Below are positions 46,879 to 57,162 of a stretch of 64,000 nucleotides of DNA, in pieces. The notes beneath the pieces were generated by a model. The model did no database searches. It had not been told where the DNA came from and saw nothing but the letters and a program-made list of their open reading frames with translations. This DNA comes from an uncultured Muribaculaceae bacterium (GTDB taxonomy: Bacteria; Bacteroidota; Bacteroidia; Bacteroidales; Muribaculaceae), in contig CAJTYD010000003.1 of NCBI GenBank assembly GCA_910583775.1, forward strand, positions 8,032 through 72,031, written 5' to 3'. The first letter of the stretch is position 1. Every line of letters begins with the position of its first letter. Both the position numbers and the translations under genes were made by a program.

Positions 46879-47005
46879 CAACGTAATCAGTGGTGGTTAA
46901 ACCCCAAGCGTTATTATTTGTTAATATAACATAAGTTATCCTGCCAAATTTTTACAAAGGCACTCCGCCTTTCAAATTTCAGCAGGGCCGACAATATAAT
47001 AAGGA

Positions 47006-48559
47006 ATGAAAAAATCATTAATATGGCTTCTGACTATAGTGATGGCCATCACGTTCGGCGCATTGCTCTATTTTCAGATCATGTATCTTGAAAATATGGT
47101 GAAGATGCGCGACGAACAGTTCTCTGAAGGCGTGATGCGTTCGCTATATTCGACATCCGAATTTCTTGAGCGCGAGGAAACACTCCATTTCCTCGAGCAG
47201 GACGTCAACATCATTGAATCAAGTTTCTACGACAACTACTCCAAGCCAGACGGCAACACCGATGCCGACCTTAAGTATTCGGTGGAGAGTCCCGACGGCA
47301 CAGTCACCAATTATACCCTCTCATCTCAGGTTGACAAGTCGAAACAGGATCCTTCAAAAATCTCATATCCCTCCACCACCCTCGACATGGGCACGCGTTA
47401 CCGCAACATGCAGGAAGTGATCCGCAGCCAGTATCTCTATCAGAAGGGATTGCTCACTGAGGTTATCCTGTCGATCCTTCGCGATTCCGGTTCGAGATCG
47501 ATCATGGAGAGAGCCGATTCGACGGTTGTCAGAAACTGCCTGCGGACCGAGCTGGCCAACAACGGGGTGAACGTGCCTTTCGCTTTCGCCGTATACAACG
47601 TCCGCGGCGACATGATCTATTCCACCGAAGGATTCAGCGCCAATCTGCAGAAGGACATCTACAGCATCCCTCTCTTCTCAAATTCAGACGCCTACTATAA
47701 CCTAAAGGTCGAATTCCCGACCAAAGGAACCTATATATTCTCATCTGTCAGGTTCATCATTCCCACTCTGGCGCTCACGCTTATCCTGTTGATTATCTTC
47801 CTTTACACGATAATCCTCGCATTCCGCCAGAAAAAGCTCACGGAGATGAAGACCGATTTCATCAACAACATGACCCACGAGCTGAAAACGCCTATCTCAA
47901 CGATATCGCTTGCCGGGCAGATGCTCTCCGACCCTTCGATAAGGAAATCTCCTGCATCCCTTCAGCATCTTTCGGAAGTCATCACCGACGAATCGAAAAG
48001 GCTGAGGTTTCAGGTTGAGAAAGTGCTCCAGATGTCGGTGTTCGACAACACCGGCAGCGCGCTGAAATTCACCGTTGTCAACGTGAATACCATCATATCC
48101 TCGGTTGTCAACACTTTCAAGATAAAAGTAGAGAAATACGGAGGGACCCTCACCACATCGCTTGCCGCTCAGGACGCCGAGGTGAGAGTGGACGAAATGC
48201 AGTTTACAAACGTTATCTTCAACCTCCTCGACAATGCTGTGAAGTATATGGATTCTGAAAGAGAGCCAAAACTTGATATCTCGACCAAAGACATTTCAGG
48301 AGAAAGACTCGAGATCCGGGTAAGGGACAACGGTATCGGAATCAAGCGTGACGACCTCAAGCGAATATTCGACAAGTTCTTCAGGGTCAACACGGGCAAC
48401 CGTCACGACGTGAAAGGATTCGGCCTCGGGCTGGCATACGTTAAGAAAATGATCACCCTCTTCGGAGGCTCGATAAATGTCGAGAGCGAATTCGGCAAGG
48501 GATCGACGTTCATAATAGTCCTCCCGCTTCTGTCGAAGGAGCTGAACCACGACAATTGA
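47006..48559 (+). CDS. rprX: Sensor histidine kinase, RprX-like
   Basis: A 517-residue membrane kinase. TM1 spans about residues 6-27, a periplasmic sensing region about 28-248, and TM2 about 250-272. The kinase core follows: HisKA with the phospho-accepting His291 in MTHELKTPIS, N-box NLLDNAVKYM, G1 RDNGIGI, F-box FDKFFRV and G2 GFGLGLAYVKK. No HAMP domain is evident. It is followed 110 bases later by its response regulator. Length, order and sequence suggest the Bacteroides RprX/RprY system; this is by recognition, not comparison. The ligand is unknown. Confidence 0.88.
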   Translation: MKKSLIWLLTIVMAITFGALLYFQIMYLENMVKMRDEQFSEGVMRSLYSTSEFLEREETLHFLEQDVNIIESSFYDNYSKPDGNTDADLKYSVESPDGTVTNYTLSSQVDKSKQDPSKISYPSTTLDMGTRYRNMQEVIRSQYLYQKGLLTEVILSILRDSGSRSIMERADSTVVRNCLRTELANNGVNVPFAFAVYNVRGDMIYSTEGFSANLQKDIYSIPLFSNSDAYYNLKVEFPTKGTYIFSSVRFIIPTLALTLILLIIFLYTIILAFRQKKLTEMKTDFINNMTHELKTPISTISLAGQMLSDPSIRKSPASLQHLSEVITDESKRLRFQVEKVLQMSVFDNTGSALKFTVVNVNTIISSVVNTFKIKVEKYGGTLTTSLAAQDAEVRVDEMQFTNVIFNLLDNAVKYMDSEREPKLDISTKDISGERLEIRVRDNGIGIKRDDLKRIFDKFFRVNTGNRHDVKGFGLGLAYVKKMITLFGGSINVESEFGKGSTFIIVLPLLSKELNHDN

Positions 48560-48669
48560 AGCAGAAAAACAGTCTAAACGGCAGACGCCAAAAGAAAATA
48601 CCGTTTAACGATTGTTATACTATAAGTATGATATGTTAAATTAACGAAATATAATAAAACGATATAGTC

Positions 48670-49389
48670 ATGGAAGAAAAATTGAAAATCCTGCTCTGTG
48701 AGGATGACGAGAACCTTGGAATGCTTTTGAGAGAGTTTCTCCAGGCGAAAGGTTTTAACGCGGATCTTTATCCTGACGGCGAAAAAGGCTACAAAGCCTT
48801 TCTGAAAGGCAAGTATGACCTCTGCGTGTTAGACGTGATGATGCCCAAAAAAGACGGCTTCACACTTGCTCAGGAAATAAGAAACGTAAACGCAGAAGTG
48901 CCGATCATTTTCCTCACTGCCAAGGCGCTGAAGGAGGATGTGCTCGAAGGCTTCAAGATAGGTGCCGACGATTATATAACCAAGCCTTTCTCGATGGAGG
49001 AGCTTGTATTCAGAATCGGAGCCATCCTGCGCAGGGTGAAAGGAAAGAAAGATAAGGAGATAACTCTTTACAAGATCGGCAAGTATACCTTCGACACTCA
49101 GAAACAGGTGTTGATAGCCGACAACAAGACCCAGAAACTGACCACCAAGGAATCGGAGCTTCTCGCCCTCCTATGCTCTCACGTAAACGAGATTCTCGAA
49201 AGAAACTATGCTCTGAAATCCATCTGGATCGATGACAATTACTTCAACGCCAGAAGTATGGACGTCTATATCACAAAGCTCAGAAAACTCTTGAAAGAAG
49301 ACCCGTCGATCGAGATCATCAACATCCACGGCAAAGGCTACAAGCTGATCGCGCCTGAGGTTGAGACAGAAATGACCGCAGAAGATTGA
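48670..49389 (+). CDS. rprY: OmpR-family response regulator, RprY-like
   Basis: A 239-residue DNA-binding regulator. The receiver domain (1-120) has the acidic pocket Glu11-Asp12-Asp13, the phosphorylation site Asp55 in CVLDVMMPKKDG, the switch threonine in IFLTAK and the lysine in YITKPF. The C-terminal winged helix (about 135-232) includes TTKESELLALLCSH and ARSMDVYITKLRKLLK. It pairs with the upstream kinase. The terminator at 49420-49460 ends the operon. Confidence 0.93.
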   Translation: MEEKLKILLCEDDENLGMLLREFLQAKGFNADLYPDGEKGYKAFLKGKYDLCVLDVMMPKKDGFTLAQEIRNVNAEVPIIFLTAKALKEDVLEGFKIGADDYITKPFSMEELVFRIGAILRRVKGKKDKEITLYKIGKYTFDTQKQVLIADNKTQKLTTKESELLALLCSHVNEILERNYALKSIWIDDNYFNARSMDVYITKLRKLLKEDPSIEIINIHGKGYKLIAPEVETEMTAED

Positions 49390-49419
49390 ACACAAACAGG
49401 GAAATCCGAAATAAAGTCT

Positions 49420-49460
49420 GACGCCGAAACGCAATCCCGCGCTTCGGCGTCTTCCTTTTT
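49420..49460 (+). terminator. Terminator of the two-component operon
   Basis: GACGCCGAA pairs with TTCGGCGTC (49443-49451), followed by TTCCTTTTT. Confidence 0.85.
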
Positions 49461-49526
49461 CAGGAAGTATACCCGTGGCGCCGAACTTTTAGAGAGCATG
49501 ATACCCTTTATGTCATGTTTTTTGAT

Positions 49527-49534
49527 TATCTTTG
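49527..49534 (+). promoter_or_regulatory. Candidate -7 box for the plsC-thi operon
   Basis: TATCTTTG, about 78 bases upstream of the plsC start. No -33 box at the right spacing. No TPP riboswitch core was found in the leader. Confidence 0.4.
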
Positions 49535-49611
49535 CAGATACAGCATAAAATGGAGTTCACGACACGATCCCTGAACTCCGCCTCCTCCGGACTTTTGAAT
49601 AATTATTCGCG

Positions 49612-50328
49612 ATGAAAATATTATATTTTATTTATCAATGGTTTATTGCAGGACCGATTTTCTTAGTCCTCACCATCCTTACAGCCATAGTGACGATCAT
49701 CGGCTCCGTTATCGGCAAACGCGATTTATGGGGATATTATCCCGCGCATATATGGTCAAGAGCCACCTGCACACTTTTCCTCATGCGCGTCAAGGTTGAG
49801 GGAAGGGAGAATATCGATCCCATGACATCATACGTTTTTGTGGCCAACCATCAGGGAGCCTACGACATCTGGGCGATTTACGGATATCTTAACCACAATT
49901 TCAAATGGCTGATGAAAAAGAGCCTTGAGAAGATATTTCTTGTAGGTGACGCCTGCAAGTTCGCCGGCCACGTCTTTGTCGACGATTCATCGGTTGCCGG
50001 AATCAAGAACACGATCGCTTCGGCCGAGAAAACCCTTAAGAACGGGATGTCGGTGGTTATCTTCCCGGAAGGGAGTCGCTCCTACGACGGGAAAATGATT
50101 CCGTTCAAGAGAGGCGCCTTCATGCTCGCCGCCGAATTCAGGCTTCCTGTCGTGCCGATCACAATCGACGGCAGTTTCAAGGCAATGCCCCGCACCACCT
50201 ACAATATGCATCCCTCCGTGATCAGGCTTACCATCCACAAGCCCATCTATCCCGGAGAAAAGGGATTCAACACCAAAGTCCTCATGGCACAATGCCGCGA
50301 GGAGATTCAATCGAAATTACCGGAATAA
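49612..50328 (+). CDS. plsC: 1-acyl-sn-glycerol-3-phosphate acyltransferase
   Basis: Adds the second acyl chain to lysophosphatidic acid in phospholipid synthesis at the inner membrane. The 238 residues have an N-terminal hydrophobic helix (about 10-34), the catalytic motif NHQGAYD (His80, Asp85), the glycerol-phosphate motif FPEGSRS and a VVPITIDGS segment, in the usual order. Its stop overlaps the thiD start (TAATG), so a phospholipid gene leads a thiamine operon. Confidence 0.9.
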   Translation: MKILYFIYQWFIAGPIFLVLTILTAIVTIIGSVIGKRDLWGYYPAHIWSRATCTLFLMRVKVEGRENIDPMTSYVFVANHQGAYDIWAIYGYLNHNFKWLMKKSLEKIFLVGDACKFAGHVFVDDSSVAGIKNTIASAEKTLKNGMSVVIFPEGSRSYDGKMIPFKRGAFMLAAEFRLPVVPITIDGSFKAMPRTTYNMHPSVIRLTIHKPIYPGEKGFNTKVLMAQCREEIQSKLPE

Positions 50329-51122
50329 TGAACAGTTTCCCCATAGTTCTCACGATTGCCGGCTCCGACAACAGCGGCGGCGCGGGCATTCAGGCCGACA
50401 TCAAGACATGCTGCGCCTTCAAGGTCTATGCCGCTTCCGTCATAACCGGAGTTACGGCCCAGAACTCAAGACACGTATATGGCGTTGAGCCGGTTTCTGC
50501 CGAGCTGCTCGAAAAGCAGATCGACTCCGTTTTCGAGGCAATGACTCCCGACGCGGTAAAGACCGGAATGCTTCCGACTCCCGAATGCATCCGCATGGTC
50601 TCCGAAAAAATACGTAAACACAGGCCCCGGCATCTTATCGTCGATCCGGTAATGGTCGCCACAAACGGCGACAGCCTCGTTTGCGGCAACGAGATAGTGA
50701 GAGAGATGAAGCGATCTCTGCTTCCTCTTGCCGATCTCGTGACGCCCAACCGGAGTGAGGCTTCATGTCTGCTTGCAGCTCCGGTTGAATCAATGACCTC
50801 TGAGGAAGCATGCGAGGCTCTCAGGGAGATCTGCTGCTCTAAAGCGGTTCTCCTCAAGGGAGGCGATATGGAAGGAGATTCAAGCATCGACTGGCTCTTC
50901 GACGGCGAGAGATTCAAGAAGTACTCCTCCAAGCGGATAGATTCTCCCAACACACACGGCACCGGATGCACCCTCTCCTCGGCGATCGCCTGCGGACTGG
51001 CGAAAGGTCTTCCGCTCCACAAAGCCGTCAGAGTGGCCAAGGACTATGTGTTCCATGCCATTCAGAAAGGAAAGAACATCCATATCATGGACGGCCACGG
51101 CCCTCTCTATTTTTTCACCTGA
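50328..51122 (+). CDS. thiD: Hydroxymethylpyrimidine (phosphate) kinase
   Basis: Phosphorylates HMP and HMP-P to HMP-PP, the pyrimidine donor for thiamine. The start at 50328 (MNSFPIVLTIAGSDNSGG) is chosen because AGSDxSGGAG is the N-terminal motif of the family and the ATG overlaps the plsC stop. The 264 residues end with the kinase anion hole motif in NTHGTGCTLSSAI, where the cysteine and glycines bind phosphate. Followed 35 bases later by thiS. Confidence 0.95.
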   Translation: MNSFPIVLTIAGSDNSGGAGIQADIKTCCAFKVYAASVITGVTAQNSRHVYGVEPVSAELLEKQIDSVFEAMTPDAVKTGMLPTPECIRMVSEKIRKHRPRHLIVDPVMVATNGDSLVCGNEIVREMKRSLLPLADLVTPNRSEASCLLAAPVESMTSEEACEALREICCSKAVLLKGGDMEGDSSIDWLFDGERFKKYSSKRIDSPNTHGTGCTLSSAIACGLAKGLPLHKAVRVAKDYVFHAIQKGKNIHIMDGHGPLYFFT

Positions 51123-51157
51123 CAAACCATTGTCGTCAGGACAACCACAAATTAGAT

Positions 51158-51361
51158 ATGAAAATAACAGTCAATAATTCTCCGAAGATAATTGAGGAGC
51201 AATACGTCACCGTCTCCCGGCTTCTTGAAATACTTGGAGTGAAGGAAAACGGAACTGCTGTCGCAGTCAACGAACGCCTGATCCGGAAAGACGACCGCCC
51301 GGCGACCTCTGTTTCCGACGGCGACGCCATCACAATAATAACAGCCGCTTTCGGCGGATAA
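51158..51361 (+). CDS. thiS: Sulfur carrier protein ThiS
   Basis: A 67-residue ubiquitin-fold protein that carries sulfide as a C-terminal thiocarboxylate to thiazole synthase ThiG. The start MKITVNNSP and the C-terminal AAFGG, with the required Gly-Gly, are both present. The ATG at 51158 gives the usual length. It is followed 11 bases later by the ThiE/TenI-like gene. An E1 enzyme (ThiF) is needed for charging and is not encoded in this operon. Confidence 0.96.
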   Translation: MKITVNNSPKIIEEQYVTVSRLLEILGVKENGTAVAVNERLIRKDDRPATSVSDGDAITIITAAFGG

Positions 51362-51372
51362 ACCTTCAACAA

Positions 51373-51939
51373 ATGACATCGCCCGACAAATTCCTGAAGA
51401 TTGTGATCACAAGTCCGGACTCCGTCAAGGATGAGGCCGGCAGGATATGCACGCTCCTTAAAAACGGCATAGACTATGTCCACATCAGGAAGCCGGAGGC
51501 GACACGAAACGAGATCCGCGACCTGATCGAAAGCATTCCGTATAAGTTCAGGAGGCATCTGAGACTTCACGGACATTTCGATCTTGTCAACGACTACAAT
51601 CTCGCGGGCGTACATCTCAACAGCAGATGCCCGCAGGCGCCGCAGAACGCCCTGTCGGTCTCTAAGTCATGCCATTCTATCGAAGAGGCGAACGATGCCG
51701 CGGATTATGTCTACGTCACGCTCTCTCCGATATTCGATTCCATCTCTAAGGAAGGATACAGATCCGGATATGATCTGGAAACTATAAAGAGAAATTTGAT
51801 TTCCAAAAACGTTATAGCATTGGGAGGGGTCACTCCCGACCGTTTCGGAACATTGCGCGAATGCGGTTTCGCCGGCGCCGCGATGCTCGGATGCGTCTGG
51901 AATGATTTCGACCGGTTTATAATGGATTTAAATCACTGA
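51373..51939 (+). CDS. ThiE/TenI-like protein
   Basis: A 188-residue TIM-barrel protein related to thiamine phosphate synthase. It keeps VHIRKPEA and the YVTLSPIFDS segment that bind substrate phosphate, but the NDR-type motif found in the neighbouring true ThiE (LILNDRVELA) is replaced by LHGHFDLVND. In that respect it resembles TenI, a thiazole tautomerase. It may act in thiazole phosphate aromatisation or be a second synthase. It lies three bases upstream of thiE. Confidence 0.78.
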   Translation: MTSPDKFLKIVITSPDSVKDEAGRICTLLKNGIDYVHIRKPEATRNEIRDLIESIPYKFRRHLRLHGHFDLVNDYNLAGVHLNSRCPQAPQNALSVSKSCHSIEEANDAADYVYVTLSPIFDSISKEGYRSGYDLETIKRNLISKNVIALGGVTPDRFGTLRECGFAGAAMLGCVWNDFDRFIMDLNH

Positions 51940-51942
51940 ATA

Positions 51943-52569
51943 ATGTTACAGTTTATTACAAATACAGATGCTCCGGCTCCGGTAGCAGAACAGATAAAGG
52001 CAGTTCTCGAAGGCGGATGCAAGTGGATACAGATACGCATGAAAGATGCCACAGATGAGGAAATTTCGAAGGTTGTCGAAGAGATCAAGCCGCTGTGCAT
52101 CGAAAAGGAGGCTTTTCTGATTCTCAACGACAGAGTGGAGCTCGCCAAAAAGCTCGATGTGGGGGGCGTTCATCTCGGCAAGACTGATATGCTGCCCTCA
52201 AGAGCGCGTATGGTACTTGGCCCTGCCGCCGTGATTGGCGTGACGGCAAACACTTTCGACGATGTCCTCGCCACCCAGGCCCTTGACATCGACTATTACG
52301 GCCTCGGCCCCTTCAGGTTCACCGAAACCAAGAAGAACCTCGCTCCCGTTCTCGGACTTGAGGGGATAGCCCGGATATCTTCGGAAATGGAGAAGACCGG
52401 AATCAACATCCCGAGGGTGGCCGTAGGCGGAATCACGCTCGATGACGTCCGGCCCCTGATGAAGACCGGCATCAACGGCATTGCCGTGAGCGGCGCCATC
52501 GCCTTTGCCCCCGACATAAAGAAGGCTACCGAGGATTTCCTCGAAGCATTGAAAGAGTTTGAGAAATAA
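51943..52569 (+). CDS. thiE: Thiamine phosphate synthase
   Basis: Joins HMP-PP and thiazole phosphate to thiamine phosphate. The 208 residues form a TIM barrel with IQIRMKDA, LILNDRVELA, GVHLGKTDM, YGLGPFRFTETK and AVGGI in the right order. The ATG at 51943 lies three bases after the preceding stop. Followed 69 bases later by thiG. Confidence 0.95.
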   Translation: MLQFITNTDAPAPVAEQIKAVLEGGCKWIQIRMKDATDEEISKVVEEIKPLCIEKEAFLILNDRVELAKKLDVGGVHLGKTDMLPSRARMVLGPAAVIGVTANTFDDVLATQALDIDYYGLGPFRFTETKKNLAPVLGLEGIARISSEMEKTGINIPRVAVGGITLDDVRPLMKTGINGIAVSGAIAFAPDIKKATEDFLEALKEFEK

Positions 52570-52638
52570 TCTCATAATCTCTCTTCAACTAATCTCTCTT
52601 CACCGTTCATTAAAACAGCAATAACAACATAATTGTAT

Positions 52639-53415
52639 ATGACAGATTCTTTGAAAATCGGCGAAAGAGTGTTCTCTTCCCGATTGTTTGTAGGGACAGG
52701 AAAGTTCTCCTCTCCCGATGTCATGCTTGAGGCCATAAAGGCATCCGGCTCGGAAATGATCACGGTGGCCATGAAACGTGTCAACATGATGAACGAGGCT
52801 ACCGACGAAATGCTGACCCATATAAACCGCGAACACGTGCAGCTTCTGCCCAACACCTCCGGGGTAAGGAATGCCAAGGAGGCGGTGCTCGCGGCGCGGA
52901 TGAGCCGTGAGATCTTCAACACTTCGTTCATTAAGCTCGAGATCCACCCCGATCCGAAATATCTTATGCCGGATCCCGTTGAGACTCTTAAGGCGACTGA
53001 GATCCTCGCCAAAGAGGGGTTCACGGTACTTCCATATATCCAGGCTGATCCGGTTTTATGCAAGCTCCTTGAGGAAGCGGGAACTGCAGCCGTAATGCCT
53101 CTCGCTGCCCCCATCGGCACAAACAAGGGCCTCGTTACCAAAGATATGCTTGAGATCATCATCGAGCAGTCGAGGGTTCCGGTTGTTGTCGACGCGGGAC
53201 TCGGAGCTCCCTCCCATGCCGCCGAGGCTATGGAAATGGGTGCTGACGCCGTGCTTGTCAACACCGCCATCGCCGTTGCCGGAGACCCGGTGATGATGGC
53301 AGTGGCTTTCAAAAAAGCCGTCGAGGCCGGAAGAGAGGCGTTCAACGCCGGTCTCGGAATCGTTTCCTCCTCCGCGCAGGCCACGAGTCCTCTAACCTCA
53401 TTCCTTAATAGCTAA
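52639..53415 (+). CDS. thiG: Thiazole synthase
   Basis: Forms the thiazole phosphate ring from 1-deoxy-D-xylulose 5-phosphate, dehydroglycine and ThiS thiocarboxylate. The 258 residues start at the ATG at 52639 ([12 protein letters not shown]); a TTG two codons upstream is an alternative. Diagnostic stretches are [30 protein letters not shown] and [14 protein letters not shown]. Dehydroglycine comes from ThiH in this anaerobic pathway, encoded two genes downstream. Confidence 0.97.
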   Translation: MTDSLKIGERVFSSRLFVGTGKFSSPDVMLEAIKASGSEMITVAMKRVNMMNEATDEMLTHINREHVQLLPNTSGVRNAKEAVLAARMSREIFNTSFIKLEIHPDPKYLMPDPVETLKATEILAKEGFTVLPYIQADPVLCKLLEEAGTAAVMPLAAPIGTNKGLVTKDMLEIIIEQSRVPVVVDAGLGAPSHAAEAMEMGADAVLVNTAIAVAGDPVMMAVAFKKAVEAGREAFNAGLGIVSSSAQATSPLTSFLNS

Positions 53416-53423
53416 TAATTTAA

Positions 53424-56347
<2,924 letters not shown>

Positions 56348-56361
56348 AATACCGACAGCGA

Positions 56362-56387
56362 TGTAGGGACGCACGGCTCGTGCGTCC
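56362..56387. repeat. REP-like palindromic element, copy 1
   Basis: TGTAGGGAC followed by a stem GGACGCACG (56367-56375), loop GCT, CGTGCGTCC (56379-56387). The TGTAGGGAC head is shared with three further copies at 61293, 63310 and 63364, while the stem sequence differs. Confidence 0.6.
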
Positions 56388-56412
56388 GCTTGACTGACAA
56401 AATATTATAAAT

Positions 56413-56459
56413 AGACAGGAGTACAGGAGAACTATTTTTGTTCTTCTGTGCTTTTGTCT
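56413..56459 (+). terminator. Terminator of the thi operon
   Basis: AGACAGGAGTACAGGAGAAC and GTTCTTCTGTGCTTTTGTCT form an imperfect stem around TATTTTT, extended by AAT/ATT. Confidence 0.6.
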
Positions 56460-56502
56460 TTATTGCATCTCCGATTTGTTTTTTGACAAGAACGTTGAGC
56501 AA

Positions 56503-56571
56503 GTCAGACCGATCGGATTAGTCAGACTGGTCAGACTGGCAGCCCCTTCCGATCCTTCCGATCCTTCCGAT
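56503..56571. repeat. 9-base-period minisatellite
   Basis: Units in register: GTCAGACCG, ATCGGATTA, GTCAGACTG twice, an 8-base break, then TTCCGATCC-type units (CCTTCCGAT three times at 56545-56571). The two unit types are not obviously coding. Confidence 0.7.
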
Positions 56572-56745
56572 CGCGCGAAAAGCACCGGAGGGCGCGGTGT
56601 CTTTACAACCGCCTGCGTAAGCTGGCGGACAAAGAGCTTCCCTTCCACCTATCGTGACAAGCCGCGGAGCGGCGAATTCACGAACCGCACCAGCACAGGC
56701 AACCGCCTGCGCTCGCCTCAAAATCCGATATTTCTTGCAAGACGG

Positions 56746-56776
56746 TTGCCATCATAGAAAAATTTTACTAAATTTG
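56746..56776 (+). promoter_or_regulatory. Promoter of the helicase-methyltransferase operon
   Basis: TTG (56746-56748), 20 bases, TAAATTTG (56769-56776). Transcription would start near 56783, giving a leader of about 380 bases that contains a GGCGTT-TATC-AACGC hairpin. Confidence 0.55.
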
Positions 56777-56913
56777 CCATATAGAACCTCGCGATATGCG
56801 GTGCCTCAGAGGAGGATTGACACCGGGTATTGGGCGGTTCGTTTAAAATACGAAAGGCGTTTATCAACGCTTTATTTCTTGGCTCTTAGAAACGACCAAT
56901 TTCAAAGATGTAG

Positions 56914-57120
56914 TCAAAAATGAAGCAATAGTGAACGCCCCTTGGGTATGTTTATGTATTTCCGATTCATTTCACTTAGAAGTGGGTCCGAGAGTTTACA
57001 TATACTTACTTCGCGGGGTGATTCTACCATTGCTCGTTCTACTACATCGGGCTTTGGTCGGCCTCTAAGAGCGGAATGAGCATGGTGGCTCCCGCTTTTT
57101 CGTTTATAGAGACTAACCAT
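56914..57120 (-). CDS. Doubtful small basic ORF antisense to the leader
   Basis: A 68-residue frame with a basic N-terminus and segments such as ALRGRPKPDVVE and EMNRKYINIPKGRS. The composition looks more protein-like than random, but I recognise no family and see no promoter. It could equally be the translation of a conserved non-coding element or remnant. Confidence 0.2.
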   Translation of the reverse strand: MVSLYKRKSGSHHAHSALRGRPKPDVVERAMVESPREVSICKLSDPLLSEMNRKYINIPKGRSLLLHF

Positions 57121-57162
57121 TTGCCATTATGGAGTCGATGGCTGTGAAGCGAGTGACCCATA

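Larger units (their letters stand above)
46481..47005. other. Long AT-rich intergenic region upstream of the sensor kinase gene
   Basis: It holds divergent promoters: a -7 box toward the clostripain gene (46571-46578) and a full promoter for the kinase (46724-46753), followed by a leader of about 245 bases. A tandem direct repeat overlaps the kinase promoter and a short open frame lies in the leader. No other gene was recognised. Confidence 0.6.
56460..57162. other. Non-coding accessory tract between thiH and the helicase gene
   Basis: Holds a 9-base-period minisatellite (56503-56571), a palindrome GCCGCGGAGCGGC (56672-56684), a full promoter at 56746-56776 and a leader of about 380 bases to the helicase. 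Small open frames occur on both strands but none is convincing. The part from about 56780 is AT-richer than the thi genes. Confidence 0.6.

Noticed and set aside
49480..49520. GAGAGCATGATACCCTTTA before plsC, similar to part of a TPP riboswitch
   Set aside because: Only the ATACCC part matches; the ACCTGAT and GGATAATACC halves are absent, and the tract lies before plsC.
56476..56757. Frame reading through the minisatellite (93 codons, plus strand)
   Set aside because: Its repeats (VRL, SDP) only reflect the 9-base DNA period; the rest is unlike a protein and has no family resemblance.
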